Source: Caldicoprobacter guelmensis
GTDB taxonomy: Bacteria > Bacillota > Clostridia > Caldicoprobacterales > Caldicoprobacteraceae
Direction: 5' to 3'
NCBI RefSeq assembly: GCF_016908415.1
Contig: NZ_JAFBDW010000005.1
Location: 1 to 64,000, forward strand
Length of the DNA: 64,000 bases
Below the pieces are notes generated by a model. The model saw nothing but the letters and a program-made list of their open reading frames with translations. It did no database searches and was not told the origin of the DNA. Every line of letters starts with the position of its first letter. Within the stretch, counting starts at the first letter, position 1. The position numbers were made by a program, and so were the translations under genes. Positions 18,195 through 27,380 of this stretch are shown here, piece after piece.

Positions 18195-18228
18195 AAAGAG
18201 GGCCGGGAGGTCGGCTCTCTTTTTTTAT
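18195..18228 (+). terminator. Terminator after oppA
   Basis: AGAGGGCCG and CGGCTCTCT form a stem (18197-18220) with a 6-base loop, followed by TTTTTTT. It separates oppA from the convergent nagB. Confidence 0.9.
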
Positions 18229-18247
18229 CTCACTGTTAAAATAATGT

Positions 18248-18982
18248 TTACCTGTCCAAAGCCGATGCTGCATCTTCATCTAAGATTACCGTTACATTTG
18301 GATGGAGCTGAAGTACTGAAGCTGGTACATCAGCAGTGACAGGCCCATGAAGCGCCTTACTTACAATCTCTGCTTTGCTTTTTCCAGAGGCCAAAAGCAG
18401 GATCTTTTGCGCCTGCATAATGGTCTTTATGCCCATTGAAATGGCTTTACGTGGCACTTCGTCTGGCGAGTTGAAGAACCTGGAGTTTGCTTGGATGGTG
18501 CGCTGTGCCAGCTCCACAACGTGCGTAACAGAGTGGAATGGGGTACCTGGTTCGTTAAAGCCGATGTGGCCGTTATGGCCAATGCCCAATACCTGCAAGT
18601 CGATACCGCCTGCTTGAGCAATCTTCTTTTCGTAGGCTTTGCATTCTTCTTCCAGGGAAGGAGCCGTGCCGTTGGGCAGATGCACGTTTTCCCTCTTTAT
18701 GTTTATGTGATTGAAGAAGTTTTCGTCCATAAATCTGTGGTAGCTGCAGGGATGGCCCTTGTCAAGCCCCACATATTCATCGAGGTTAAAGGTCACCACG
18801 TTGGAAAAGTCAACTCTGCCTTCTTTGTTCATTTTGATTAGATTTTTATACATCCCCATGGGTGTGCTTCCGGTTGCCAGGCCAAGAACAGTATGAGGAT
18901 TGCTATTTATTTGTTGAGCCACAATTTCAGCTGCTATTTGGCTCATCTCATCATAACTTTTGCATATTATAATCTTCATCAT
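18248..18982 (-). CDS. nagB: Glucosamine-6-phosphate deaminase
   Basis: About 244 aa. It begins MMKIIICKSYDEMSQIAA, with a LGLATGSTPMGMYKNL phosphate-binding loop near residue 35, NLDEYVGL near 68 and GIGHNGHIGFNEPG near 131 containing the catalytic His. It converts glucosamine-6-phosphate to fructose-6-phosphate and ammonia, in amino-sugar use. The start is taken at the MM pair (18982), which follows SD AAAGGGGGC; a further 11 codons upstream are open but lack an SD. It stands alone, convergent to oppA. Confidence 0.95.
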   Translation of the reverse strand: MMKIIICKSYDEMSQIAAEIVAQQINSNPHTVLGLATGSTPMGMYKNLIKMNKEGRVDFSNVVTFNLDEYVGLDKGHPCSYHRFMDENFFNHINIKRENVHLPNGTAPSLEEECKAYEKKIAQAGGIDLQVLGIGHNGHIGFNEPGTPFHSVTHVVELAQRTIQANSRFFNSPDEVPRKAISMGIKTIMQAQKILLLASGKSKAEIVSKALHGPVTADVPASVLQLHPNVTVILDEDAASALDR

Positions 18983-19348
18983 TTGCGCCCCCTTTTTAAA
19001 TTTGGTAAAAGTCATGCTTTGAGAGAATTTAACAGAAAAATTTTGAAAGCAAACATGATAAAAATAGTTTTAAGGTACTTTTTATATTTTACCATGTTTT
19101 GCTTAGTAGCGTATATGTTTTTAAAATAATTGTAAAGATTTTTCCAATATTATAACCAAGAAGGAAAGTTTTCTGATAATTGGTTGAAAATACATAACCG
19201 ACATTTTTGTGTTATAATAAGATTAGCGGTAAACATTCGATAAAAAGCAGTTGATTATCTGGTGTGGCGGAGGAGATGGCACTGGAACTTTTTCGGCAGA
19301 TTAAAGTTGATACAAAGTGTAAACCCTGAAAATTTAAGGAGGGTTTTT

Positions 19349-20755
19349 ATGATTTTAAACCACTTTATCGAGTCATATAGGGATGAAATTATACGTTGCA
19401 CGCAAGAGCTGGTAGCTATACCCAGTGTAGAAGGGGGGCCACGACCTGGCAAGCCGTTTGGCGAGGATGTTTATAGAGCGCTTGACTATGTGTTGACCCT
19501 CGGCAGAAATCTGGGGTTTAATACCAAAAACGTAGATGGCTATGCCGGCCATATTGAATTTGGTCAAGGCGAAAAAATGCTGGGGATATTGACGCATCTG
19601 GATGTGGTGCCTGCAGGGAGTGGTTGGAGCTACCCCCCGTTTGGCGGAGAGGTCCATAACGGTAGGATCTACGGCAGGGGAGCCATTGACGACAAAGGAC
19701 CTACTATTGCAGTGCTTTATGCCATGAAAGCCGTTATGGAGTCTGGGTTACCTGTGAATAAGAAGGTAAGGCTAATATTGGGTACCGATGAAGAGAGCGG
19801 ATGGGAGGACCTTAAGTATTATTTTAAACGAGAGTCTGTACCCGATTTTGGGATGAGTCCTGACGGCCGCTATCCTATTATCAATGCAGAAAAAGGGATT
19901 TTACATATAGAGCTGCGAAAAAAGTTTTCTCCTGGGCAAAAATCTTCTATAGGAATTAAAAAGTTATACGGTGGGCAGAGACCAAATATGGTTCCCGACG
20001 AATGTACCTGTATTTTTGAAGCGAATATTGACAAGGAAGAGTTGAGCAAAGACATTGCGAATATGAAGAGTAAATTGGGATATACAGTGAAGATAGAAAT
20101 ATGCGATAATGGAGATTTGATTGTTAAATCTATTGGCCAGGTTGCCCATGCGAGCATGCCTGAAAAAGGGAAAAATGCTATAGGACAGATGTTGCTTTGT
20201 CTATTGGCTTTAGGGGTGGGAGATAGCGAAATGGAAAGGTTTATTGCTTTTCTTGCGGAAGCCATTGGGATGGAATTTGACGGCTATTCTATGGGCTTGG
20301 CATTGGAGGATCATCTTTCGGGAAAGCTCACCCTCAATTTAGGCATAATAGAGGTAAATAATCAGCGTGGTCGGGTGGTTATCGATATACGTTATCCTGT
20401 AAGTTTTGAAAAACAGGACATATTATCACGCATATGCAAGGTGGCTGATGAATATGGCATCGAAGTAGAGGTTTTAGACCATCAAGGCCCTCTTTATGTG
20501 CCCGAAGAAAACTTTTTAGTACAGACTTTGAAAAAGGTATATGCTGAGCAAACAGGACAACCAGCTTATACAGTGGCTATAGGGGGCGGTACCTATGCTA
20601 GGGCCATCAAAAATGCTGTTGCCTTTGGAGCGGTATTCCCTGGAAAGCCAGAGATGGCACACCAGAAAGATGAGTATATAGAAATCGAGGACCTGATGCT
20701 GAACGCTAAAGTCTACGCCCATGCCATTGCTGAGCTTGTTAAAGAAAAAGATTGA
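19349..20755 (+). CDS. pepV: Dipeptidase of the PepV / M20 family
   Basis: About 468 aa. It is an M20 metallopeptidase: TDEES-type motif LGTDEESGWEDL, HLDVVPAG (metal His), and GRGAIDDKGP with the bridging Asp. The long insert and C-terminal GGGTYARAIKNAVAFGAVFPG block are characteristic of PepV-like Xaa-His dipeptidases. It cleaves dipeptides in the cytoplasm, in keeping with the nearby Opp uptake system. ATG 19349 follows SD TAAGGAGGG; a GTG further upstream is in frame but unsupported. A -10 TATAAT lies at 19213. Confidence 0.92.
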   Translation: MILNHFIESYRDEIIRCTQELVAIPSVEGGPRPGKPFGEDVYRALDYVLTLGRNLGFNTKNVDGYAGHIEFGQGEKMLGILTHLDVVPAGSGWSYPPFGGEVHNGRIYGRGAIDDKGPTIAVLYAMKAVMESGLPVNKKVRLILGTDEESGWEDLKYYFKRESVPDFGMSPDGRYPIINAEKGILHIELRKKFSPGQKSSIGIKKLYGGQRPNMVPDECTCIFEANIDKEELSKDIANMKSKLGYTVKIEICDNGDLIVKSIGQVAHASMPEKGKNAIGQMLLCLLALGVGDSEMERFIAFLAEAIGMEFDGYSMGLALEDHLSGKLTLNLGIIEVNNQRGRVVIDIRYPVSFEKQDILSRICKVADEYGIEVEVLDHQGPLYVPEENFLVQTLKKVYAEQTGQPAYTVAIGGGTYARAIKNAVAFGAVFPGKPEMAHQKDEYIEIEDLMLNAKVYAHAIAELVKEKD

Positions 20756-20804
20756 CCGTTTGTGCAAAAACCTCAATGGCATGCATAAACTATGACATTT
20801 TTGG

Positions 20805-21305
20805 TCATTTAAAGAGGATTCCCTCCAGATTAAGTAAAACTTTTTTTATCTCAATCCCTCCGCTAAAGCCCCCCAGTTTGCCGCTGGCTGCAACTACCCT
20901 ATGGCAGGGTATTATTATGGGAACTGGATTAGCACCGCATGCACGTCCCACAGCGCGGGGGGCTTTAGGGTGGCCTATCTTTTCTGCAATTTCTTTATAG
21001 CTCTGTACTTGGCCGTACGGTATTGACTGTAACGCTTTCCACACCTTCATCTGAAACGGAGTCCCCTCTATATCGACAGGAACGCCAAAATGTTTTCTCT
21101 GACCTCGAAAATACTGTTTAAGTTCAATGACTGCAGGATGAGATAAATCGATTAGGTACGGTATATTTTCTTGAGCCAATTTTTTTACAATGGTATCAAG
21201 AGAAGAAAAATGTATTTCTCTTACTCCTCTAGCAGAAGCTATGATAGTGATAGGATATATAAACTCCTCAATCTGAGCTATTATGTAGGTCTCGAAATTT
21301 CTCAT
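20805..21305 (-). CDS. ogt: Methylated-DNA--[protein]-cysteine S-methyltransferase
   Basis: About 166 aa. A short N-terminal domain is followed by the DNA-binding winged helix and the active-site motif IIIPCHRVVAASGKLGGFSGG, whose Cys accepts the alkyl group from O6-alkylguanine. It is a suicide DNA-repair protein. ATG 21303-21305 has the better spacing from SD AAAGGTGG; a GTG four codons upstream is also open. It is convergent with pepV. Confidence 0.93.
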   Translation of the reverse strand: MRNFETYIIAQIEEFIYPITIIASARGVREIHFSSLDTIVKKLAQENIPYLIDLSHPAVIELKQYFRGQRKHFGVPVDIEGTPFQMKVWKALQSIPYGQVQSYKEIAEKIGHPKAPRAVGRACGANPVPIIIPCHRVVAASGKLGGFSGGIEIKKVLLNLEGILFK

Positions 21306-21408
21306 AGAGTTTTCCACCTTTTTGTTCTACTACTCTCTTCTCTTAACCAAGCCTTAGAATCAATTACACCCAACTTGTTTCTTTTTTCAACCCCTGGTTT
21401 GCATACTT

Positions 21409-22338
21409 TTATATAAATCTGCCCAATACAGCAGCAATTGTCATGGTTAAACCAGTCAGCTGATAAACCTGTACCATCCTCAGGTTGGCTTCCGTTAATT
21501 TGGGGATATCATTATAATGTTGCTGCGCAACCCTAACAGCTCTTACCGCCAACGGAACGCTGATTAAGCCGAGCAGCCAAAAAGGATTTTTCAGTACAAT
21601 AGCTAATAAGATAAACCACAAATAGGCAATCAGAAACAAAATTGCGAATACCTTGACGCTTTTTTCTTTGCCCAGCCTAACCACCCAGTTTCTTTTATTA
21701 CCTTGGAGGTCGGCTTCATAATCAGGGAATTGATTTATCCACAGTACATTGGCTATTAGAATCCCTATGGGTAGTGATACCCATAAAGCTGATAAATCCA
21801 TTTTGCCTGTTTGCAAGCAATATATACCTAGGACTATGAGCGGTCCAAAAGTCAACCCCACCGTTACTTCTCCTAGCCCTCGATAGGCCAGCTTGAAAGG
21901 AGGAAGGCTGTACAATATGGAAAGCAAGATGCCAGCAATGCCTATCCACAATACACCTATTTCCTTAAAAAATATGATGTAAAGGCCTATCCCACAGGCG
22001 ATCAGAAAAGTAACGAGGGCAATCATGACGACTTCAGACGGCGTAAGCTTCTCGTCCACAATAGTCTTTTTCCCGCCACTGAAGGGGGTTCTTTTGTCGG
22101 GGGTTACGAACCGATCAACCCCCGACAAATAATCCACCCATTCGTTTACCGCGTTTTTACCGATTTCTATACAATAAACGGCTGTGAGAGCCACGATAAA
22201 CCAGTAGATGTCAAACTTCCCCGTACTGCCAAAGGCAAATGCCGCACCTACAACCATCGGCACTGTTGAAGCTATCCATATTTTTGGGTCAGCCAATTGC
22301 CAAAAACCCTGCCATACACGCTTTACATCCACGTTCAT
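21409..22338 (-). CDS. UbiA-family prenyltransferase (MenA-like)
   Basis: About 309 aa with eight or nine predicted membrane segments. Two Asp-rich motifs are typical of the UbiA superfamily: NEWVDYLSGVDR (about residue 68) and NQFPDYEADLQGNK (about 198), which bind Mg-prenyl diphosphate. The closest family type is 1,4-dihydroxy-2-naphthoate prenyltransferase (MenA). No other menaquinone genes are in the window, so the acceptor is uncertain. The start is at 22338 after SD GGGAGGAG; 12 codons upstream are open but lack an SD. Confidence 0.82.
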   Translation of the reverse strand: MNVDVKRVWQGFWQLADPKIWIASTVPMVVGAAFAFGSTGKFDIYWFIVALTAVYCIEIGKNAVNEWVDYLSGVDRFVTPDKRTPFSGGKKTIVDEKLTPSEVVMIALVTFLIACGIGLYIIFFKEIGVLWIGIAGILLSILYSLPPFKLAYRGLGEVTVGLTFGPLIVLGIYCLQTGKMDLSALWVSLPIGILIANVLWINQFPDYEADLQGNKRNWVVRLGKEKSVKVFAILFLIAYLWFILLAIVLKNPFWLLGLISVPLAVRAVRVAQQHYNDIPKLTEANLRMVQVYQLTGLTMTIAAVLGRFI

Positions 22339-22423
22339 GGTTAACTCCTCCCTATCTCGGCAGATAATGCTCAAGTTCTTGCTATTTAAAAACCTTTTTA
22401 ACTCATCAAACTATATTATACTT

Positions 22424-24112
22424 TCAATCAATGACCTCATCAATGGGTGCTCCTGGCGGAACCATGGGATATACCATTTCATCTGGATGTATAATGCACT
22501 CTATCAATACAGGCTGTTGCATTTCAAGCGCTTGCTTGAGCGTATCTTCTACTTCTTCGTTGGAAGTTATCCTGAATCCTTTGATTCCATAAGCGTCGGC
22601 CAGCTTTACAAAATCCACATCAGGGCCTAAAGTGGTGTATGAGAATCTACCATTGTAGAACAGCCTTTGCCATTGGCGTACCATACCTAGGGCTTGATTG
22701 TTTAGGACCAGTTGTATTATGGGCAACTTGTATCTTGAAACTGTAGCCAATTCAGTCGAATTCATTTTAAAGCTTCCATCGCCTGCAACGTTTATAACCC
22801 TTCGATCAGGCCTTCCGATGCATGCTCCTATAGCTGCGCCCAGGCCATAGCCCATTGTGCCCAAACCACCGGAAGAGATAAAGGTTCGCGGTTCGTCAAA
22901 CTTGTAAAACTGGGCGGTCCACATCTGATTCTGTCCTACTTCAGTTGTGATTATGGCTTTTCCCGCAGTAAGGGCATAAAGCTTTTCTATAATAAATTGG
23001 GGGGATAATTTCCCTTTGGGAGTATAATGTTTTAAGGTATATGCCCTCTTCCAATCTTCTATCTGCTTATTCCAGCTGTTAGGCTGTTTTTCGTCCACCA
23101 GCTCGATCAATCTCTGAAGTATCTTTTTTACATCCCCACAGATAGGTATATGCACATCAATATTCTTCCCCAGCTCTGCAGGGTCAATGTCTATATGGAT
23201 GATTTTGGCACGAGTGGCAAACTTATCGGCTTTGCTTACGACACGGTCGCTAAACCGGGCACCTACAGCTATCAGCAAATCACAGTTGGAGACTGCGTAG
23301 TTAGAAACCCTCGTTCCGTGCATTCCCACCATACCCATGAAATATGGGTGTGTACCTGGGAAAGCGCCCAAACCCATGAGCGAGCAAGTCACAGGTGCTT
23401 TTATCTTTTCTGCGAAAGTCACCAGCTCATGGTTTGCACCCGAGATGTTTACGCCTCCCCCTGCATATATCACTGGCCTTTCGCATTTGTTTATAGCTTC
23501 TGCAGCTTTTTGAATGTTTTTTTCGATTTGCTCATTACGATAAAACTGAGGATGAAATATATCTTCGTTTACATAGCTTGTATCCACTTGAACTGGTTGA
23601 TAATCTATTACGGCATTTTGTATATCCCTTGGGATATCGACCAAAACAGGGCCTGGACGGCCACTTCGTGCTATCTTGAAAGCCTGCCTTATGATATCTG
23701 GCAGACGTTGGGCATCTTTGACGATATAGTTATGCTTGGTAATAGGCGCGGTTATGCCCGTGATATCTACTTCTTGGAATGAGTCTTTGCCAAGCAGCGA
23801 AGAAGCTACCTGACCGGTAAATACAACTAGAGGTACTGAGTCCATATAAGCGGTTGCAATCCCGGTTACCGTGTTGGTGGCTCCTGGCCCTGATGTGGCA
23901 AACACTACGCCAACTTTCCCAGTAGCTCTGGCGTATCCATCTGCAGCGTGGGTAGCTCCTTGTTCGTGAGCGGTTAAAATATGGGTAATGTCTTTTGCAT
24001 CATAAAGTGCATCGTATACTGGAAGGATTGCTCCTCCAGGGAAGCCAAAAACGATATTTACACCCTGCTCTCTTAAACACTCTATGACCACTTGTGCACC
24101 TTTCAATTTCAC
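22424..24112 (-). CDS. ilvB: Acetolactate synthase large (catalytic) subunit
   Basis: 562 aa, full length. N-terminal Pyr domain with the catalytic Glu in GFPGGAILPVYDA...AHEQGATHAADGYARATG, a central FAD-binding region, and a C-terminal PP domain with GDGSFKMNSTELATVSRYKLPI (ThDP/Mg motif GDG-N). It is the ThDP enzyme partner of IlvN (723-1220). The start is GTG at 24110-24112; just upstream an ATG opens a three-codon ORF (M-K-E-stop) whose TGA overlaps that GTG. It has its own T-box and is encoded on the opposite strand to the rest of the pathway. Confidence 0.96.
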   Translation of the reverse strand: MKLKGAQVVIECLREQGVNIVFGFPGGAILPVYDALYDAKDITHILTAHEQGATHAADGYARATGKVGVVFATSGPGATNTVTGIATAYMDSVPLVVFTGQVASSLLGKDSFQEVDITGITAPITKHNYIVKDAQRLPDIIRQAFKIARSGRPGPVLVDIPRDIQNAVIDYQPVQVDTSYVNEDIFHPQFYRNEQIEKNIQKAAEAINKCERPVIYAGGGVNISGANHELVTFAEKIKAPVTCSLMGLGAFPGTHPYFMGMVGMHGTRVSNYAVSNCDLLIAVGARFSDRVVSKADKFATRAKIIHIDIDPAELGKNIDVHIPICGDVKKILQRLIELVDEKQPNSWNKQIEDWKRAYTLKHYTPKGKLSPQFIIEKLYALTAGKAIITTEVGQNQMWTAQFYKFDEPRTFISSGGLGTMGYGLGAAIGACIGRPDRRVINVAGDGSFKMNSTELATVSRYKLPIIQLVLNNQALGMVRQWQRLFYNGRFSYTTLGPDVDFVKLADAYGIKGFRITSNEEVEDTLKQALEMQQPVLIECIIHPDEMVYPMVPPGAPIDEVID

Positions 24113-24146
24113 TCTTTCATCGCCCCCTTTTTCTAAAAATGAGTAT

Positions 24147-24422
24147 TAAAAAACCCTTCATCCCCTTCTTAAAATGGGACGAAAGGTTCTCTTCCGTGGT
24201 ACCACCCATGTTCGCTGTTGCCTCGCGGCAACAGCCTCGCCAGGATACGGCCCAATATAAAACTTGGGATTATATCCTTGCACTGTAACGGGAGCTCCCG
24301 TCAAGGCTTACTGGACGTTTCAGCCTTGCAGCTCCAGGACGACTTCGACACTTCCCCGGGCACCGGTTTACACCAACCACCGGCTCTCTTGAGCCCGACT
24401 GGAAATTCTACTCTTCCCTTCA
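24147..24422 (-). promoter_or_regulatory. T-box riboswitch controlling ilvB, valine-type specifier likely
   Basis: On the minus strand the box GGGTGGTACCAC (plus coordinates 24196-24207) is followed by a terminator stem (AACCTTTCGTCCC with GGGGATGAAGGGTT) and a T-run at 24148-24153. Stem I has the GGTGTAAA distal-loop motif and the AGAGA K-turn sequence. The specifier region reads GAAGTCGTCCTGGAGC; both possible triplets (24341-24343 or 24338-24340) are GTC, which suggests tRNA-Val. This differs from the leucine-type specifier of the ilvN leader. Confidence 0.92.
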
Positions 24423-24539
24423 TAGCCTTTAAATGCATATTTATGTATAATTGGGTATATTCTAATATAAATTAGCGAGAAAAGCAAGAGGTTTTTTTTG
24501 TAAAATATATTAACAATTATTTCCATATCTATTAAAAAT

Positions 24540-24567
24540 TTGTCTCTTAGAAGGAGTTTGTTATAAT
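24540..24567 (+). promoter_or_regulatory. Putative promoter of the WYL regulator
   Basis: TTGTCT (24540-24545) and TATAAT (24562-24567) are 16 bp apart, 50 bp before the GTG start. Confidence 0.5.
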
Positions 24568-24617
24568 TTGTAGAATACATCTTTTATTAAAATATTTTAA
24601 AGAAGGGTGTGTAAAAC

Positions 24618-25643
24618 GTGAGTAAGCTAAGCCAGTGTTTAAAAATAATTGCGCTGCTTCAGACCCGGCAGATGATGTCAACAAAAGAAATAGCTGAAAT
24701 CCTTGACATAACTCCGCGAAATGTAAAGGCGTATATCGAGTATTTAAAAAAAGCTGGAATTCCCGTTCAGGGGATGCCGGGAAGGGCGGGGGGTTATTAT
24801 CTAGGGAATGAATACTATTTTGAGGTGCCTAAGCTTGATGAAGGGGAATACTCTGCTTTGATATTGGCAGAAAAGCTTTTGAATTCCAAAAGCGGATTTC
24901 CGCTTGCAAATGAGTTACAGACAGCAGTGGCCAAAATACGCTGTGCTTTAGGTGATATGGTAGTTAATGTTTTCCCCATTCCTACAGATGAATTAATGCT
25001 TTCTTTGGGAAAGGTCGATTTGAAGGATAACTTAAATAAGATATTGAGTACCGTTTATATGGCCATAAAGCAGCGCAAGCGCATACGGATTCTCTACTAT
25101 ACTGCATCCAGGGATGAAAGAAAGAGGCGAGAGGTGGACCCTTACGCTGTAGTTTATCGCGAGGGTTCGTGGTATTTGATCGGATATTGCCATTTGAGAG
25201 AACAGGTGCGCACCTTCAAGCTGGTTAGGATAGAAGAAATCGAAATACTGGATACGACTTTTGTTTATCCGAGCGATTTTTCGATAAAGGAGTATATGTC
25301 AAACATCTTTAGCGTAATTGAGGGTGAAGAATACGATGTTGAGATACGGTTTTTCCACCCTGCCAGCATATGGATAAAGGAGAAGAAATGGCTCCCCAAT
25401 CAGCAGATTGAGGCGCTTGAGGATGGATCTGTAATTTTTAAAGCCAGGGTAAAAGGGCTTATCGATATAAAGAGGTGGGTGCTGAGCTTCGGGAAGCTGG
25501 CGGTGGTGCAAAAGCCTGAAGAACTGGTAGAAAGTATAAGAGAAGAGATAGAAGGCATGAAGGATTTATATGTGGGGTCGTGTTGTGAGGAGGAACAACC
25601 TTGTGAGGAGGAACGACCTTGTGAGACTGAAGAAGGCAACTAA
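24618..25643 (+). CDS. HTH and WYL-domain transcriptional regulator
   Basis: 341 aa. An N-terminal winged HTH (about residues 5-60, LLQTRQMMSTKEIAEILDIT) is followed by a WYL domain (about 140-220, GSWYLIGYCHLREQVRTFKL) and a WCX-like C-terminal region. WYL domains sense ligands, often nucleic acids or nucleotides, and this type usually represses or activates nearby genes. The tail is odd: a short Glu/Cys repeat (PCEEERPCE) from a tandem nucleotide repeat at about 25584-25625. It faces mtaB tail to tail, so its target is unclear. GTG 24618 is chosen as start. Confidence 0.85.
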   Translation: MSKLSQCLKIIALLQTRQMMSTKEIAEILDITPRNVKAYIEYLKKAGIPVQGMPGRAGGYYLGNEYYFEVPKLDEGEYSALILAEKLLNSKSGFPLANELQTAVAKIRCALGDMVVNVFPIPTDELMLSLGKVDLKDNLNKILSTVYMAIKQRKRIRILYYTASRDERKRREVDPYAVVYREGSWYLIGYCHLREQVRTFKLVRIEEIEILDTTFVYPSDFSIKEYMSNIFSVIEGEEYDVEIRFFHPASIWIKEKKWLPNQQIEALEDGSVIFKARVKGLIDIKRWVLSFGKLAVVQKPEELVESIREEIEGMKDLYVGSCCEEEQPCEEERPCETEEGN

Positions 25644-25699
25644 AGCAACTGCCTTCTTATCACCTGATGTTTTGAGGCAAATGAGAAGGCATCTTACAT

Positions 25700-27097
25700 T
25701 CATTCTAAGCCGTATTCTTCGGGTCTCCATTTTGTCAAATCTACTTCCTTCTTTATTTCATACCAAAATTCCTCTTCATTATCGGGTATGGTTTCAAGTT
25801 GGGCGTTTATGATGTCCAGCCATTTTTGCTCCCGTGGGGGTACCATTACTTCGCCATTTTTGACGCCTCTTTTTATTATATCCACTGCAAGAATTGCTGC
25901 CTTCTTGGTTGCTAGGAAGGCGTCTTTCTCTTTTACCAGTTCTTTGCTGATCTTAAGTACAATGTCTGGTCTTAAAATGTATGCCTGCGGATCAAATTTG
26001 TCATCGGATTTGGCCAACCAATCGCGCATCTTTAAAGCGTAATTGTGCCCTTCGGCTGATGCCTGGTTCATCAAGCGGCAGTCATAAATCAGTTGCTCTG
26101 TATAAACGACAGGGGCAGGAGCGCTCAAAAGCTTGATGTTCTGTACCGATTCGTTGCTCCAGCAATCGCAAACGCATGCTGCTATATTGCCCAGCGCACT
26201 TAGGTGGGCACATGCTGCTGTTTTGCCCTCCATTGATATAGGAACGCCGGCTATGGCCTTGATATAAGGCCCTTCGTAACCGCAATCTTTATTTGGCCCT
26301 ATTGCTCCCATCTCATAAGCAGCTAATGTCCTAGGTACACTTGCTACTCTGTCCACTGCTGCAAATACTTTTGGAATCATGCCCTGCTCTGCCAGTACCA
26401 TGGCGGTATTGGCAAAACCGCAAGCCGTGTCTCCACCTGGTATAGAACCGGTTGTCTCGGCTATTTGCACTATATGTGCCCATAGGAACCGCATATCCCT
26501 TATACCCAAAACCCCAAGAGCAAAGATGGCTTTTCTCATATCGCAATTGATCAGAGCTTCGTCGTGGAGTTCCTTGCCGCCTGTGGATTCTATGGATAGG
26601 ATATCGGCTCCTTCTTCAGCACACCTTTGAAAAGTAGTAAGCATGCTTTCCAGGAACTGGCCCTGCCTCATAAATGAGGGACGTACCATTTCTCTGATGT
26701 CGTTGGGAGTACATCTCAGTACGCTTTTAAGACCGTATTTTGCTTCAAATTCTCTCATGTGCTCTAGTAAAATTCTGGTGATTTCAATTCCCCATTTTGG
26801 TTCTTTTGTTGTCTCTGGAAGCAACTCAACTTCAACGATGATTCCAGGGGCATGAAGGTCTTTTGCGCGCTTTAAAATGCCCACGATCATTTCTTTGTAT
26901 TGTTTATATACTTCTGAGATAGTAGCAGGTTCAATTTTCATGGGTGGGAGAGTCATGTTGATTTCAGGATAAACAGTGCCTCCGCCTATTATCATGCCGT
27001 TTTTTGTTTTTACCGGCTTTGGGGCAATTCCGTATACAAAGTCATCGATGGACGCAATAGCCGTTTGTTTAAATAATTTACGCGGTTTTAAATCCAT
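25700..27097 (-). CDS. mtaB: Methanol--corrinoid protein Co-methyltransferase
   Basis: 465 aa, the usual MtaB length. It is a TIM-barrel zinc enzyme that transfers the methyl of methanol to a Co(I) corrinoid protein (MtaC). Recognisable family segments are FVYGIAPKPVKTKNGMIIGGG, SIESTGGKELHDEA (Zn-ligand Glu), PGGDTACGFANTAMVLA (Zn-ligand Cys) and NKDCGYEGPYIKAIAG (Zn-ligand Cys). No mtaC or mtaA lies beside it, so it is an orphan here and must use partners encoded elsewhere, or another methyl donor. It has its own promoter and SD GAGGAGGAAC. Confidence 0.88.
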   Translation of the reverse strand: MDLKPRKLFKQTAIASIDDFVYGIAPKPVKTKNGMIIGGGTVYPEINMTLPPMKIEPATISEVYKQYKEMIVGILKRAKDLHAPGIIVEVELLPETTKEPKWGIEITRILLEHMREFEAKYGLKSVLRCTPNDIREMVRPSFMRQGQFLESMLTTFQRCAEEGADILSIESTGGKELHDEALINCDMRKAIFALGVLGIRDMRFLWAHIVQIAETTGSIPGGDTACGFANTAMVLAEQGMIPKVFAAVDRVASVPRTLAAYEMGAIGPNKDCGYEGPYIKAIAGVPISMEGKTAACAHLSALGNIAACVCDCWSNESVQNIKLLSAPAPVVYTEQLIYDCRLMNQASAEGHNYALKMRDWLAKSDDKFDPQAYILRPDIVLKISKELVKEKDAFLATKKAAILAVDIIKRGVKNGEVMVPPREQKWLDIINAQLETIPDNEEEFWYEIKKEVDLTKWRPEEYGLE

Positions 27098-27135
27098 AGG
27101 GTTCCTCCTCTCTTCTTAATGAGTCTGTATTTTTG

Positions 27136-27164
27136 ATTATAGGAAACTATATGATTTATTACAA
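27136..27164 (-). promoter_or_regulatory. Promoter of mtaB
   Basis: On the minus strand, TTGTAA (27159-27164) and a perfect TATAAT (27136-27141) have a 17-bp spacer, about 40 bp upstream of the mtaB start. The rest of the 27165-27350 gap holds only a short inverted repeat around 27230-27247. Confidence 0.65.
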
Positions 27165-27351
27165 TATCTATAGGATTAATAAGCAAAAAACCCTTAAAAT
27201 TCTCAAAAATGAACAAAAAGGCATGTGTAACACCCTTATTGAGGGGTTATGAGCTGCTGGTTGATGAATGTATAGTAAAATCTTGCGATAGTTTTGAGGT
27301 GCCGTCTTTTTAAAGGTTTTGAAATGCCTTTTGAAACGCAATATATGCAAA

Positions 27352-27380
27352 AAAGCCGGAGCATTTGTTCCGGCTTTTAA
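27352..27380 (-). terminator. Terminator of the repeat-lipoprotein gene
   Basis: AAAGCCGGA and TCCGGCTTT form a 9-bp stem with T-runs on both sides, so it can work in either direction. On the minus strand it begins at the stop codon of the lipoprotein gene. Confidence 0.85.
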
